A stretch of 64,000 nt of DNA from positions 207,605 to 271,604 of the forward strand of contig NZ_STGI01000004.1 in assembly GCF_004804275.1 (NCBI RefSeq), read 5' to 3'. The DNA is from Herbaspirillum sp. ST 5-3. Its GTDB lineage: Bacteria; Pseudomonadota; Gammaproteobacteria; Burkholderiales; Burkholderiaceae_D. The position numbers and the translations under genes are program-made. The notes beneath the pieces were generated by a model. It did not search any database, had not been told where the DNA came from, and saw only the letters and a list, made by a program, of their open reading frames with translations. Numbering within the stretch: position 1 is the stretch's first letter; each line of letters begins with the position of its first letter. This document shows positions 38,628-48,672 of this stretch, piece after piece.

Positions 38628-40022
38628 CTAACGCGGCACGATGAATACCGCTTTTTCCTTTACTTCCACACTTTCGTCGTCCAACGCCTCGACCTCGAAT
38701 GCGATCTTGTTCGATCCGATGTTGCCCTTGCCGTGCGCCACGCGCACGCGGACCGGCACAGCGCGTGAACCGGTCGCCGGAAGTTCCACTTCATTCGGCG
38801 TGGCCAGTGCGATCGTCTCGATGCCCGACACGCTGATCTTGTAGCGATGCGGACGTTCGTCGGTATTCATGATCTGCAAGCGATAGACGTTCTCGATCAT
38901 GCCGTCTTCCACCTCGCGTCCCATCGCACCGCGGTCGCGGATTACGTCCACCTTGAGCGGCGTACGCGTCAGCAGCGAACCAAAGAAGCCCGCCACCACG
39001 AGCAGCAATATGCCGGTGTAGATCAGCACGCGCGGACGCATTGCGCGTTGCCGGATCTGCTTCGGCGTAAAGTGGTTGCGCATGGCGTTATCGGTCGAAT
39101 AGCGAATCAGGCCGCGCGGAGCGTTGACCTTGTCCATCACCGAATTGCAGGCGTCGATGCATGCCGCGCAGCCGATGCAGTCGTACTGCAGGCCGTTGCG
39201 AATGTCGATGCCGGTCGGGCAAACCTGCACGCACATCGAGCAGTCGATACAGTCGCCCAGCGAAGACTTGCCTGCCGTCTTGCTGCGCGCGCCGCGCGGT
39301 TCACCACGTTCCTTGTCGTAGGTGATGATCAGCGTGTCCTTGTCGAACATCGAGCTCTGGAAACGCGCATACGGACACATGTACTTGCAGACCTGCTCGC
39401 GCATCCAGCCGGCATTGCCGTAGGTGGCGAATCCGTAGAACAGGATCCAGAACCACTCCCACGGGCCCAGCCCGAGCGTCATCACTTCCTCGCTCAGCAC
39501 ATGGATCGGCGTGAAGTAGCCGACAAAGGTGAAGCCGGTCCACAAGGCGACCGCGCCCCAGATCAGATGCTTTGCCGATTTCTTGGCAAACTTGGAAGCG
39601 GACATCGGCTGCTTGTCGAGCCGCATGCGGGCGCTGCGGGTACCCTCGATCTTGCGCTCGATCCACATGAAGATTTCGGTGTAGACCGTTTGCGGACAGG
39701 CGTAGCCGCACCACAGGCGGCCGGCTATCGCCGTAAAGAGGAAGAGCGAATAGGCGCAAATGATCAGCAGCAGCGCAAGATAGATGAAATCCTGCGGCCA
39801 CAGCACGACGCCGAAGATATAAAACTTGCGCGCGCCGAGATCGAACAACACGGCTTGCCGCCCATTCCATGACAGCCAGGGCACGCCATAAAAAACAAGC
39901 TGGGTCAGCCATACGCAGACCCAGCGCCAGTTGGCGTACCAGCCTTTCGCCTCGCGAGGATAAATCTCCTCGCGAGCCTGATACATCCTAATTACGGAAA
40001 CCTTTGGTGCAGGTTCACTCAT
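38628..40022 (-). CDS. ccoG: CcoG/FixG cbb3 oxidase accessory ferredoxin
   Basis: 464 residues from ATG 40022; the earlier TTG codon is not needed. Membrane helices are interspersed with CGYACPQTVYTEIFMWIERK and CKYMCPYARFQ. Two [4Fe-4S] motifs follow, CIDCSMCVQVCP and CIGCAACIDACN, and the last 115 residues form the Ig-like FixG_C domain. In Rhodobacter, CcoG acts as a cupric reductase that supplies Cu(I) for the oxidase copper site. It lies 27 bp after ccoP. The cysteine set is complete. Confidence 0.94.
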   Translation of the reverse strand: MSEPAPKVSVIRMYQAREEIYPREAKGWYANWRWVCVWLTQLVFYGVPWLSWNGRQAVLFDLGARKFYIFGVVLWPQDFIYLALLLIICAYSLFLFTAIAGRLWCGYACPQTVYTEIFMWIERKIEGTRSARMRLDKQPMSASKFAKKSAKHLIWGAVALWTGFTFVGYFTPIHVLSEEVMTLGLGPWEWFWILFYGFATYGNAGWMREQVCKYMCPYARFQSSMFDKDTLIITYDKERGEPRGARSKTAGKSSLGDCIDCSMCVQVCPTGIDIRNGLQYDCIGCAACIDACNSVMDKVNAPRGLIRYSTDNAMRNHFTPKQIRQRAMRPRVLIYTGILLLVVAGFFGSLLTRTPLKVDVIRDRGAMGREVEDGMIENVYRLQIMNTDERPHRYKISVSGIETIALATPNEVELPATGSRAVPVRVRVAHGKGNIGSNKIAFEVEALDDESVEVKEKAVFIVPR

Positions 40023-40049
40023 CAAATTTCACTCACTGCTTAAACCGCT

Positions 40050-40982
40050 TCACTTCTGTGCGACGGTCGATTTATCGTTTGACAGGCTCCATACGTAAGC
40101 CGCCAGCAGATGGACCTTGCCTTCGCCCAAAAATTCCTTGAACGATGGCATGGTGTTGGTGCGGCCCTTGTTGATGGTCTCCATGATGGTTTCCTTGCTG
40201 CCGCCGTACAGCCATGTCTTGTCGGTCAGGTTGGGCGAGCCGATCATCTGGTTGCCGTGCGCGTCGGCGCCGTGGCATGCTGCGCAGGCACCGAACTTCT
40301 CCTTGCCGAATGCGGCCTTGATCGGATCGTGTGCCGAGTTCGACAGGCTCAGGACGTAGTTTGCAACGTTCTCCACGTCCTTGTCTGAGCCGAGCGCTGC
40401 GCCCATCGGCGGCATCATGCCGTTCCGGCCGTTCATGATGGTCGTCTTGATGGTTTCAGCTTCGCCGCCGTACAGCCAGTCCTTGTCGGTCAGGTTCGGG
40501 AAGCCCTTGTTGCCGCGGGCATCGGAGCCATGGCACTGCGCGCAGTAGGTCAGGAACAGACGTTCGCCGATGGCGTGTGCCTGCGGATCCGCAGCCACGG
40601 TCTTGAGATCCTGCTGCTGGTACTTGGCGAAGATCGGACCGAATTCCTGATCTGCCTTTTGCAGCTCTTCCTGATAGGCGCCGGTCGATTTCCAGCCGAG
40701 CTTGCCGGCGTACGAACCGAGGCCGGGATACAGGAACAGGTAACCAACGCCGAACACGATGGTAATGTAGAACATCCACATCCACCAGCGAGGCATCGGG
40801 TTGTTCAGCTCGGCCAGGCCTTCGTCCCAGCTGTGGCCGGTGGTTTGCATCTCTTTTCCGTCGGCCGAAACCGTGACCTTGGCCTTGGATTGCGCCCACA
40901 ACAGGATCGCGCATCCCGCGATGCCGAGGATGGCAAGCATCGCGATGTAGACGCTCCAGAATTCACTTGTAAAATCTGCCAT
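40050..40982 (-). CDS. ccoP: cbb3 cytochrome c oxidase subunit III (di-haem CcoP)
   Basis: 310 residues. Two N-terminal helices (about 9-29, VYIAMLAILGIAGCAILLWA; about 65-87, WWMWMFYITIVFGVGYLFLY) anchor two periplasmic cytochrome c domains. Haem c attachment motifs are CAQCH and CAACH, each followed by the distal Met region (MMPPMGAAL and TMPSF). It passes electrons from soluble cytochrome c to CcoO and CcoN. The gene begins 2 bp after ccoQ. Its arrangement and length are normal for CcoP. Confidence 0.95.
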   Translation of the reverse strand: MADFTSEFWSVYIAMLAILGIAGCAILLWAQSKAKVTVSADGKEMQTTGHSWDEGLAELNNPMPRWWMWMFYITIVFGVGYLFLYPGLGSYAGKLGWKSTGAYQEELQKADQEFGPIFAKYQQQDLKTVAADPQAHAIGERLFLTYCAQCHGSDARGNKGFPNLTDKDWLYGGEAETIKTTIMNGRNGMMPPMGAALGSDKDVENVANYVLSLSNSAHDPIKAAFGKEKFGACAACHGADAHGNQMIGSPNLTDKTWLYGGSKETIMETINKGRTNTMPSFKEFLGEGKVHLLAAYVWSLSNDKSTVAQK

Positions 40983-40984
40983 TT

Positions 40985-41158
40985 TTATTTCTCCGAAACT
41001 TGGATGTCCTTTTCATCGGCGAACGGCAGGTTCGCTGCCGCCTCGAAGTCTTCACTGCGACGGGCGCTGTAGGCCCAGAAGACGATGCCGATAAAAGTAA
41101 GGAAGCTCAGCACGGTGTACAGGCTGCGTGCATCGAGAAACATGCTGTCGAAGTCCAT
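40985..41158 (-). CDS. ccoQ: cbb3 oxidase subunit IV (CcoQ)
   Basis: 57 residues, read directly from the sequence between ccoO and ccoP. One transmembrane helix (YTVLSFLTFIGIVFWAYSARR, about 14-34) is followed by an acidic tail containing EDFEAAANLPFADE. This is the standard CcoQ layout, and the tail matches the conserved motif around F-x-x-A-A-x-L-P-F. CcoQ stabilises the assembled oxidase, especially in the presence of oxygen. It lies 2 bp from each neighbour, so the four structural genes are tightly packed. Confidence 0.93.
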   Translation of the reverse strand: MDFDSMFLDARSLYTVLSFLTFIGIVFWAYSARRSEDFEAAANLPFADEKDIQVSEK

Positions 41159-41160
41159 GA

Positions 41161-41775
41161 TTACCTCCGCGCCTTGATCAGGATGCCCATGCCTTGCAGG
41201 TATGCGATCAGCGCATCCTGTTCCGTCTTGCCTTCCAGTTCCTTGGGTGCTGCCGCGATCTCTTCATCCGAATACGGATGGCCGAGTTTGCGCAGCGCGC
41301 GCATCTTGGGCGCCACCGATGCCGGATCGAGCTTGGTCGTTGCAAGCCACGGGTAGCCAGGCATGTTCGACTCCGGCACCACGTCACGCGGATTGTTCAG
41401 GTGCGTGCGATGCCATTCGTCGCTGTAGCGGCCGCCCACGCGTGCCAGATCCGGGCCAGTGCGCTTGGAACCCCACTGGAACGGACGGTCGTAGACGAAT
41501 TCGGACGCGACCGAATAGTGGCCGTAACGCTCGGTCTCCGCACGGAACGGACGGATCATCTGCGAGTGGCAGTTGTAGCAGCCTTCACGCACATAGATAT
41601 CACGTCCGGTGAGACGCAGCGCGGAATACGGCTTCAGCCCCGCGACCGGTTCCGTGGTCGATTTCTGGAAGAACAGCGGCACGATTTCAGCCAGGCCGCC
41701 GACGCTCACCACCAGCACGATCAAGACGATCAGCAGCCAGGGGTTCTTCTCAATCCATTCATGTGAAAATTTCAT
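41161..41775 (-). CDS. ccoO: cbb3 cytochrome c oxidase subunit II (mono-haem CcoO)
   Basis: 204 residues. One N-terminal transmembrane helix (about 13-35, [22 protein letters not shown]) precedes a periplasmic cytochrome c domain with the haem motif [13 protein letters not shown]. The family segments [16 protein letters not shown] and [11 protein letters not shown], which supplies the axial Met, are also present. It accepts electrons from CcoP and delivers them to CcoN. The start is 15 bp after ccoN. Length is normal. Confidence 0.95.
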   Translation of the reverse strand: MKFSHEWIEKNPWLLIVLIVLVVSVGGLAEIVPLFFQKSTTEPVAGLKPYSALRLTGRDIYVREGCYNCHSQMIRPFRAETERYGHYSVASEFVYDRPFQWGSKRTGPDLARVGGRYSDEWHRTHLNNPRDVVPESNMPGYPWLATTKLDPASVAPKMRALRKLGHPYSDEEIAAAPKELEGKTEQDALIAYLQGMGILIKARR

Positions 41776-41790
41776 TCCTTGCTCCTTGAT

Positions 41791-43215
41791 TCAAGCGTGT
41801 GCGGCGACTGAGGGGATGCGCGCGGTGACGGGTTTGCCGTCGCGCACAGTCATGAACGTGTTGTAGGCCATCATTACCATGCCGGCCAGGTACAGCAGTC
41901 CACCGCTGAAGCGAATCACGTAATACGGGAAGGTTGCTTTGACCGATTCCACGAAGGTGTAGGTCAGCGTGCCGTCGGAATTGACCGCGCGCCACATCAG
42001 GCCCTGCATCACGCCGGCAATCCACATCGAGGCGATGTACAGCACGATGCCGATGGTGGCAACCCAGAAGTGCACTTCGATCAGACGCTTGCTCCACATC
42101 TCGGTCTTGCCGGACAGGCGCGGAATCAGATAGTAAATCGAACCCATGGTGATGAAGCCGACCCAACCCAGCGCACCGGCGTGCACGTGGCCGATGGTCC
42201 AGTCCGTGTAGTGCGACAGCGCGTTGACGGTCTTGATCGACATCATCGGACCTTCGAAGGTCGACATGCCGTAGAAGGACAGCGAAACGATCAGGAACTT
42301 CAGGATCGGATCGGTGCGCAGCTTGTTCCATGCGCCGGACAGGGTCATGATGCCGTTGATCATGCCGCCCCAGGACGGTGCCAGCAGAATCAGGGAGAAC
42401 ACCATGCCGAGCGACTGCGTCCAGTCAGGCAGCGCGGTGTAGTGCAAATGGTGCGGGCCCGCCCACATGTAGGTGAAGATCAGCGCCCAGAAGTGCACGA
42501 TCGACAGGCGATAGGAGTACACCGGCTTTTCGGCCTGCTTCGGGATGAAGTAGTACATCATGCCGAGGAAGCCCGCCGTGAGGAAGAAGCCCACCGCGTT
42601 ATGGCCGTACCACCACTGCACCATCGCGTCCTGCACGCCTGCGTAGGCGGAGTAGGACTTGGTCAGCGAAACCGGCATCTCGGCGCTGTTCACCAGATGC
42701 AGCAGCGCGACCGCGAGGATGAAGCCGCCGAAGAACCAGTTGGCCACGTAGATGTGCGGCACCTTGCGCTTGACCAGCGTACCGAAGAAGACGATCGCGT
42801 AGGACACCCAGACGAGCGTGATCAGAATGTCAATCGGCCACTCGAGCTCTGCATATTCCTTGCCGGTGGTCAGACCCATCGGCAGGGTGATCGCCGCTGA
42901 AACGATAACGGCTTGCCAACCCCAGAAGGTGAACGCGGCCAGCCCGTCGGAAAACAGACGGACCTGCGCGGTACGCTGGACCACGTAGTAGGAAGTCGCG
43001 AACAAGGCGCAACCGCCGAATGCGAAGATGACCGCGTTGGTATGCAATGGTCGCAAGCGGCCATAAGTTAGCCAGGCGATATCGAAATTGAGGGCTGGCC
43101 AGGCTAGCTGCGCGGCGATGAAAACGCCGACCAACATGCCCACCACGCCCCACACTACAGTAGCGATCGCGAACTGCTTGACGACCTTGTAGTTGTAGCT
43201 AAGTGATGTATCCAC
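41791..43215 (-). CDS. ccoN: cbb3 cytochrome c oxidase subunit I (CcoN)
   Basis: 474 residues from GTG 43215, chosen because GGGAG is 7 bases upstream and the upstream extension is not CcoN-like. It is the catalytic heme-copper subunit with about 12 helices. Visible are [18 protein letters not shown] with an axial His, [26 protein letters not shown] for the copper B region, and [10 protein letters not shown] with the paired His. [24 protein letters not shown] holds the final haem ligands. It reduces oxygen to water with high affinity and pumps protons. Two FNR boxes at 43280-43308 and a TATACC -10 at 43254-43259 make a class II FNR promoter. It is the first gene of ccoNOQPG-fixH. Confidence 0.96.
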   Translation of the reverse strand: MDTSLSYNYKVVKQFAIATVVWGVVGMLVGVFIAAQLAWPALNFDIAWLTYGRLRPLHTNAVIFAFGGCALFATSYYVVQRTAQVRLFSDGLAAFTFWGWQAVIVSAAITLPMGLTTGKEYAELEWPIDILITLVWVSYAIVFFGTLVKRKVPHIYVANWFFGGFILAVALLHLVNSAEMPVSLTKSYSAYAGVQDAMVQWWYGHNAVGFFLTAGFLGMMYYFIPKQAEKPVYSYRLSIVHFWALIFTYMWAGPHHLHYTALPDWTQSLGMVFSLILLAPSWGGMINGIMTLSGAWNKLRTDPILKFLIVSLSFYGMSTFEGPMMSIKTVNALSHYTDWTIGHVHAGALGWVGFITMGSIYYLIPRLSGKTEMWSKRLIEVHFWVATIGIVLYIASMWIAGVMQGLMWRAVNSDGTLTYTFVESVKATFPYYVIRFSGGLLYLAGMVMMAYNTFMTVRDGKPVTARIPSVAAHA

Positions 43216-43279
43216 GTACGATCTCCCAGGGTTAGTAACATTGATGGGGGCAGGGTATATTTCCGCTCTTCGAAAAACC

Positions 43280-43308
43280 TTGATGTGAATCAAATTGACT
43301 CAAATCAA
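43280..43308 (-). promoter_or_regulatory. tandem FNR boxes of the ccoNOQP promoter
   Basis: TTGATGTGAATCAA (43280-43293) is a perfect FNR box. TTGACTCAAATCAA (43295-43308) matches nine of ten conserved positions. Their centres are 15 bp apart. The proximal box is about 40 bp before the start site predicted from TATACC at 43254-43259, the spacing of a class II FNR promoter driving ccoN. Confidence 0.88.
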
Positions 43309-43515
43309 GTACACCACTTTACCGATAGGGATTTTCGAGTAGTTTTTTAGAATCTTTTTTCCTAGCTTTTCGCTGGACAAAGCGCCCGAGAATTTGCCTG
43401 CGGGTCTGACAAAACGGAGTGAATTCAGAGACGTGAGATTTGGCTGCCGGACGATTTTTCCGGCGAGGACTACGGAAGAAAAAAGCGTTGAAAAGGGATA
43501 AGGCCGGCCGAGACT

Positions 43516-43710
43516 TCAGGTCTTCTCGCCGTCGCCTTTTGCGTCATCCTCTTCGGGTGCCGCTGCAGGACGATCATCGTCTTGCAGGATGCGCATGCCC
43601 GGTCCGACCAGATCGTCGAACTGGCCATTGTCCGAGGCCGCGAAAAAGATCCAGATCGCGGCGAACACCACGACGATGCTCAGGGGTACGAGGAGATAGA
43701 GAGCTTCCAT
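43516..43710 (-). CDS. ccoS: cbb3 oxidase maturation protein CcoS
   Basis: 64 residues with one N-terminal helix (about 3-25, ALYLLVPLSIVVVFAAIWIFFAA) followed by the typical SDNGQFDDLVGPGMRILQDDD, the CcoS signature, and a short acidic tail. CcoS is needed to insert cofactors into CcoN. It lies 15 bp after ccoI in the same direction, and about 300 bp with the FNR promoter separate it from ccoN. In this lineage ccoI and ccoS precede the structural genes rather than follow them. Confidence 0.92.
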   Translation of the reverse strand: MEALYLLVPLSIVVVFAAIWIFFAASDNGQFDDLVGPGMRILQDDDRPAAAPEEDDAKGDGEKT

Positions 43711-43725
43711 GGTTTCCTTGCACCG

Positions 43726-46239
43726 TCACGCGGCCTGGTTGTTGAGATGCGCAACTGCGGCATGCGGCTTCGACACCGCGCGCGGCACACGTCGCAAGCG
43801 CAGTGCATTGATGACAACGATCGCCGAACTCAGCGACATCCCGATGCCCGACAGCCAGGGATTGAGCAGGCCGAGCGCCGCGGCAGGAATCGCGATGAGA
43901 TTGTAAACGCTGGCCCATGCCAGGTTCTGCTTGATGACCGACATGGTCTTTGTGGCAGCCGTGTTGGCATCCCAGATCGCGGAAAGGCGGCCGGACAACA
44001 AGACCGTATCGGCATGCGTCTGGGCGAGTGCCGCGCCGCTGCCCATGGCAAAAGAAACATCGGCCACGCGCAATACGGCCGCATCGTTGATGCCATCGCC
44101 GACCATCGCAACCACTGCCCTCTCCGCCTGCAGGTGCTGGACGAATTCCAGTTTCTGGTCCGGCAGGAATTCGCCGTAGGCGAGCGGAATACCCAACTCC
44201 CTGGCTACCCGCTGCGTCACGGCCTGCTGATCGCCGCTGAGCAGGATGATCTGCTTGCCGGCGGCCTTGAAATGATCGACCACCTGCTTTGCATCGCTGC
44301 GCACCGCATCGGCCAGATCGAAACGCGCGAGCCACCCGTGGGGGCAGCCGAGATAGACCGGTGTCAGACTGTCATCGGATGCAAGCGGTGCGGGGGAATT
44401 CGTTAGCTGCGCGACGAAAGCCGCCGAACCCAGGCGATAGCGCATGCCGCCCATGAAGCCTTCCAGCCCCTGGCCGGCGGTGTAATGCAAGTCGCTTGCG
44501 CTGCTTCCATCCGGCGCCACGCCTGTTGCGCGCGCCGCTTCCAGTATCGCCAGCGCTAGCGGATGCGCGCTCGACGCTTCCAGAGCGGCGGCAAGTTGCA
44601 GGCAATGCTCGATCGATTCGCCGCCCAGAGGCGCGATGTGGCGCAGCGCCGGCTTGCCGGTCGTGAGCGTCCCGGTCTTGTCGAAAATGATATGCGTGGT
44701 GCGATACAAGGTTTCCAGCACATGCGGCTGCACTACCAGTACGCCCTGCCGGACAAGACGGTCGGTGGCGGCAGCCAGCGCGCTCGGCGTAGCAAGCGAT
44801 AATGCACAGGGACACGACACCACCAGCACGGCGACGGCGATCGGCCAGGCGCGCGACGGATCGATCCATTGCCACACGCCGAAGACGACCAGCGCGAACA
44901 GCAGCAATGCGGCAACAAACCAGCCGGCCACCTTGTCCGCCCACAATGCCAGTTGCGGCTTGGCCTGCCCTGCCCGCTCGATCAGCTTGACCAGCATCGA
45001 CAAGGTGCTTTCGCGCGCGGACTTGCTGACCTGCACGACGATCGCCTGAGTGGCATTGACCGCTCCGCCGGGCAGCAAGTCGCCCACGGACTTCGGTTGC
45101 GGATGGCTCTCGCCGGTAAGCAGGGAAAAATCGATCGCGCTTGATCCTTCGACAATCATGCCGTCGGCAGGAATCGCTTCGCCGGGCTTCACCAGCACCA
45201 AGTCACCTTCGGCAAGCTGCGATGCGGCCACTACTTCGGTCGTGCGATCGGCGGGATAGCCGGCCATGCGCGCCGCCGACGCCGGCAATGCGTGCTGCAG
45301 CTTTTCCAGCGCCGATGCCGCCTTGCGCCTGGCCATCAGTTCCAGATAGCGGCTGCACAAGAGCAGGAAAATGAACATCGTCACCGAGTCGAAATACACA
45401 TCGCCCTTGCCGCTGATGGTGGATGCGACGCTGCCGATGAATGCCGCGGCAATGCCGAGCGCAACCGGCACATCCATGCCGAGCGCGCGTGCTTTCAGGT
45501 TGGCCCACGCGCCCTTGAAGAACGGCAGCGCCGAATAGAACACCGCCGGCAGGGTCAACAGCAGGCTGGCCCAGCGCATCAGCGCTTCCATATCGGTGTC
45601 CATCGTGCCGTCGGTGGCGAGATAGACCGGCACCGCATACATCATGACTTGCATCATCGACAATCCGGCGATGAAGAGCTGCCGGAACATCTTCTTGCCC
45701 GCGCGCTGCAATTGCTCGCCATGGCGGATTGCATCGTACGGATAGGCGGCGTAACCGACTTCGCGCACCGCGCGCAGGATGTCGCTCGGCTTGCAACTGT
45801 CTTTTTGCCAACGCACGTGAAGCCGCTCGGTGGCGACATTCAGGTTGATGTTTTCGATGCCGCGCACATGGGTGAGCCGGCGTTCGATCAGCCACACGCA
45901 GGCCGCGCAACGAATTCCGTCGACGGAGAACACCGCTTCGCAGCTATCGCCCTGCGCACTCGCCGAACCGGAAAACTGCGCCAGCACTTCCGGCGCATCG
46001 TACAGACGCAACTCTTCGGGAATGAGCGCGTCCTTGTCGGCCGTGGTGGAATAACCTTCGCGCGTCGTGTAGTAATCGGTCAAGCCGCTATCGACGATGG
46101 TTTGCGCGACGGCTTCGCAGCCGGGGCAGCACATCGCACGCGGCATACCGGCGATCGTGACGCGCCAGTGCGAACCGGAGGGCACCGGCAGGCCGCAGTG
46201 GAAACACGGTTCGGCAACCGACGACATGGTCGCAGCCAT
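43726..46239 (-). CDS. ccoI: copper-translocating P-type ATPase CcoI/FixI
   Basis: 837 residues from ATG 46239, which has GGAG 7 bases upstream; the frame stays open into the preceding gene but that part is out of family. The N-terminus has a Cys cluster CFHCGLPV and MCCPGCEAVAQ, then an HMA domain with GIRCAACVWLIERRL. The P-type core follows with TGES, the CPC motif VSCPCALSLATPSAL, DKTGTLTTGKP and MVGDGINDAAVL. In this CtpA/CcoI branch the pump moves copper outward for delivery to the oxidase. Its ATG overlaps the stop of the upstream TauE/SafE gene by one base. Confidence 0.94.
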   Translation of the reverse strand: MAATMSSVAEPCFHCGLPVPSGSHWRVTIAGMPRAMCCPGCEAVAQTIVDSGLTDYYTTREGYSTTADKDALIPEELRLYDAPEVLAQFSGSASAQGDSCEAVFSVDGIRCAACVWLIERRLTHVRGIENINLNVATERLHVRWQKDSCKPSDILRAVREVGYAAYPYDAIRHGEQLQRAGKKMFRQLFIAGLSMMQVMMYAVPVYLATDGTMDTDMEALMRWASLLLTLPAVFYSALPFFKGAWANLKARALGMDVPVALGIAAAFIGSVASTISGKGDVYFDSVTMFIFLLLCSRYLELMARRKAASALEKLQHALPASAARMAGYPADRTTEVVAASQLAEGDLVLVKPGEAIPADGMIVEGSSAIDFSLLTGESHPQPKSVGDLLPGGAVNATQAIVVQVSKSARESTLSMLVKLIERAGQAKPQLALWADKVAGWFVAALLLFALVVFGVWQWIDPSRAWPIAVAVLVVSCPCALSLATPSALAAATDRLVRQGVLVVQPHVLETLYRTTHIIFDKTGTLTTGKPALRHIAPLGGESIEHCLQLAAALEASSAHPLALAILEAARATGVAPDGSSASDLHYTAGQGLEGFMGGMRYRLGSAAFVAQLTNSPAPLASDDSLTPVYLGCPHGWLARFDLADAVRSDAKQVVDHFKAAGKQIILLSGDQQAVTQRVARELGIPLAYGEFLPDQKLEFVQHLQAERAVVAMVGDGINDAAVLRVADVSFAMGSGAALAQTHADTVLLSGRLSAIWDANTAATKTMSVIKQNLAWASVYNLIAIPAAALGLLNPWLSGIGMSLSSAIVVINALRLRRVPRAVSKPHAAVAHLNNQAA

Positions 46240-47024
46240 CAATGCGCTCCGTGGGAAAAGGACTGCGGCGTGATGCATACCGCGTCGAGCCAGCCCAGCG
46301 ACAAGCCGTTGGCGGCACGCATCAGACCGATCAGACCGAAGGCCAATACCAGCATGCCGCTCGCCACGCGCACCCAGCGCTTGCGCGTCCATGCCTGCAG
46401 GCGCGCGCCGAGCATGCCCATGGTCAGCAGCACCGGTAAGGTTCCCAATCCGAAGGCGAACATGACCATTGCGCCGGAAAGCGCCGAGCCGCTGAGCATG
46501 GCGGTCAGCAGCACGCTGTACACCATGCCGCACGGCACCCAGCCCCACAGCCCGCCGAGAGCGAAAGCCTTTGCCGCACTGTCGACGGGAAGCAGATGCT
46601 TCATCAATGGTTGCAATTTGCGCCACAGCACTTGCCCCGCGGCCTCGAGCTGCGCGAGGCCGCGCCAGACATCCATCAGGTAAAGGCCGAGTGCGATCAG
46701 CATCAGGTTGGCCAGCCAGTAGCCACCGATCTGCAGCGAGGAGACGAAGGAAAAGGTGCGCACGCCCTGCGCAACGCCGCCGGCGATGGCGCCGGCAATG
46801 GCATAACTGGCAATGCGTCCGGTGTTGTAGGCGAGAACGCGCATGGCGTCGTCAAGCACGGCCGCGTGCGCCACCGAGCCGGAACCATTGGTCACGGCGA
46901 CCGGAAACGGGCGCCGCTTCGATGCAACCGAAAACGCGCTCACGATCCCGCCGCACATGCCGATGCAATGCACGCCGCCGAGCAAGCCGATCAGGAAAAC
47001 GGAAATTAAATGCAAATCTGTCAC
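46239..47024 (-). CDS. TauE/SafE (UreH-like) membrane protein of the cbb3 cluster
   Basis: 261 residues with about six to seven transmembrane helices. Family features are LISVFLIGLLGGVHCIGMCGGIVSAFSVA at the N-terminus, a loop with YNTGRIASYAIAGAIAGGV, and AFALGGLWGWVPCGMVYSVLLTA plus GTLPVLLTMGML in the second half. The conserved His-Cys-Met-Cys and Pro-Cys positions suggest metal handling. Proteins of this type regularly sit beside ccoI and are thought to assist copper supply to the oxidase. The stop overlaps the ccoI start (TGATG), so the two are coupled. Annotation as a sulfite exporter would be misleading here. Confidence 0.85.
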   Translation of the reverse strand: MTDLHLISVFLIGLLGGVHCIGMCGGIVSAFSVASKRRPFPVAVTNGSGSVAHAAVLDDAMRVLAYNTGRIASYAIAGAIAGGVAQGVRTFSFVSSLQIGGYWLANLMLIALGLYLMDVWRGLAQLEAAGQVLWRKLQPLMKHLLPVDSAAKAFALGGLWGWVPCGMVYSVLLTAMLSGSALSGAMVMFAFGLGTLPVLLTMGMLGARLQAWTRKRWVRVASGMLVLAFGLIGLMRAANGLSLGWLDAVCITPQSFSHGAH

Positions 47025-47099
47025 TGGATGAGAACTGCGAGCCCGAACAGGGAATCGGCTCGGGCGGGAACCTGCCGCCGCAAAAAGCGACAGCTTACA

Positions 47100-48530
47100 T
47101 CAGATCGTCTTGGAGTACCGCAAGCGCTCGACTTTGGCTTCCTGCTTGGTATTCAGGTAGCGGTCGAACACCATGCAGATGTTGCGGATCAGCAGACGGC
47201 CCTTCGGAGTCACGGTCAGCCATTCGGCATCGATGCTGAGCAAGCCATCGGCCTCCAGCGCGCGCAGCTTTTCGATTTCGGCGGCGAAATACGCGGTGAA
47301 GGTGATCGGATAGGCCAATTCGAGCGAGCGAATGGACAATTCGAAATTACACATCAGCATCTGGATGATGATCCGGCGCAGCAGATCATCGACGGTCAGC
47401 TTGATCCCGCGCGCGATCGGCAGTTCGCCCTGCTCCAGGCGCTCGTAATAGGCTTCCAGCGTCTTTTCATTCTGGCTATAGGTGGAGCCGACGGCACTGA
47501 TGGCAGAGACGCCGCAGGAAACCATTTCCGCTTCCGCATGGGTGGAATAGCCCTGGAAGTTGCGATGCAGGCGCCCTTGGCGCTGCGCGATGGCCAGATC
47601 GTCATTCGGCTTGGCGAAGTGATCCATGCCGATGTATACGTAGCCCGCATCGGTCAATCGCCTGATGCTCAGGGCGAGCATGTCCAGCTTGGTCTCCGGA
47701 TGCGGAAGGTCCGATTCCGCGATGCGGCGCTGGGACTTGAACAGATGCGGCATATGCGCATAGTTGTAAAGCGAAATGCGATCCGGATTCGCCGCGATCA
47801 CCTTGCTCAGGGTCTGGCCCATCGTGATCAGATTCTGCTTCGGCAAACCGTAGATCAGATCGACGCTGATGGAGCGGAAACCTGCATCGCGTGCAGCCTG
47901 CATCACGGATATGGTCTGCTCTTCCGGCTGGATACGGTTGACGGCTTTCTGCACGTCGGGATCGAAATCCTGCACGCCGAGGCTGATGCGATTGAAGCCC
48001 TGCGCGCGCAGCGAATGCACGCGCTCCGGCGACACCGTCCGCGGATCGATCTCGATCGAATATTCGCCGGCATCATCGGTTGCGAAGCGAAACCACTTGC
48101 GGATGTGCGCAAGCAGATCGGCCATTTGTTCGTCGGAAATATAAGTCGGTGTGCCGCCGCCGAAGTGCAATTGCTCGACATGATTCATCGCGGCAAACAA
48201 CTTGCCCTGGATGTCGATCTCACGTTTCAGATAGGTCAGGTACTCGTCGGCCTTGCTGCGGTTCTTGGTGATGATCTTGTTGCAGGCGCAGTAGTAGCAG
48301 AGCTTGTCGCAGAACGGAATGTGCACATAGATCGACAGCGGGTGCCGTGCCCCCATTGCGCGCACACTGTTCACGGCCTGCAGGTAGTCGCCCACACGGA
48401 ACTCTTCCGTAAAGCGGTCTGCGGTCGGATACGACGTATAGCGCGGCCCTTGCTGGCTCAGCTTGCGAATCAAGCCCGCATCGAAGAGCACCGAAGATGT
48501 AATGGGTACTGCGCTTGCCGGAACTGCCAT
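47100..48530 (-). CDS. hemN: oxygen-independent coproporphyrinogen III oxidase
   Basis: 476 residues of the radical-SAM family. The cluster motif is YVHIPFCDKLCYYCACNKI, the HemN-specific CxxxCxxC form with the extra Cys. EQLHFGGGTPTYIS and NRISLGVQDFDPDVQKAVNR follow, and the C-terminal HemN domain contains the RGIKLTVDDLLRRIIIQMLMCNF helix. It converts coproporphyrinogen III to protoporphyrinogen IX without oxygen, supplying haem for the cbb3 oxidase at low oxygen. An FNR box (48614-48627) lies at the class II distance from TACACT (48585-48590). A GC-rich hairpin (GCGCCCC/GGGGCGC, about 48550-48568) sits in the leader. Confidence 0.95.
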   Translation of the reverse strand: MAVPASAVPITSSVLFDAGLIRKLSQQGPRYTSYPTADRFTEEFRVGDYLQAVNSVRAMGARHPLSIYVHIPFCDKLCYYCACNKIITKNRSKADEYLTYLKREIDIQGKLFAAMNHVEQLHFGGGTPTYISDEQMADLLAHIRKWFRFATDDAGEYSIEIDPRTVSPERVHSLRAQGFNRISLGVQDFDPDVQKAVNRIQPEEQTISVMQAARDAGFRSISVDLIYGLPKQNLITMGQTLSKVIAANPDRISLYNYAHMPHLFKSQRRIAESDLPHPETKLDMLALSIRRLTDAGYVYIGMDHFAKPNDDLAIAQRQGRLHRNFQGYSTHAEAEMVSCGVSAISAVGSTYSQNEKTLEAYYERLEQGELPIARGIKLTVDDLLRRIIIQMLMCNFELSIRSLELAYPITFTAYFAAEIEKLRALEADGLLSIDAEWLTVTPKGRLLIRNICMVFDRYLNTKQEAKVERLRYSKTI

Positions 48531-48613
48531 GGTTAACTCCTGCTGTCGCGCGCCCCGAGATGGGGCGCTATAAGACTCGGATGCAGTGTACGTTTCAGCA
48601 GTGAAACGACACC

Positions 48614-48627
48614 TTGATCTAAGTCAA
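48614..48627 (-). promoter_or_regulatory. FNR box of the hemN promoter
   Basis: TTGATCTAAGTCAA matches nine of ten conserved FNR positions. With the -10-like TACACT at 48585-48590 (minus strand) the box centre is about 42 bp before the predicted start, as expected for FNR class II activation of hemN. Confidence 0.82.
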
Positions 48628-48672
48628 ATAGCCCGGACATGGATCGTGTACCTGACCATTTGTCAAGCGAAA

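Noticed and set aside
46240-46626. Upstream extension of ccoI in frame
   Set aside because: It overlaps the TauE/SafE gene, its translation is not CcoI-like, and ATG 46239 has a well-placed GGAG.
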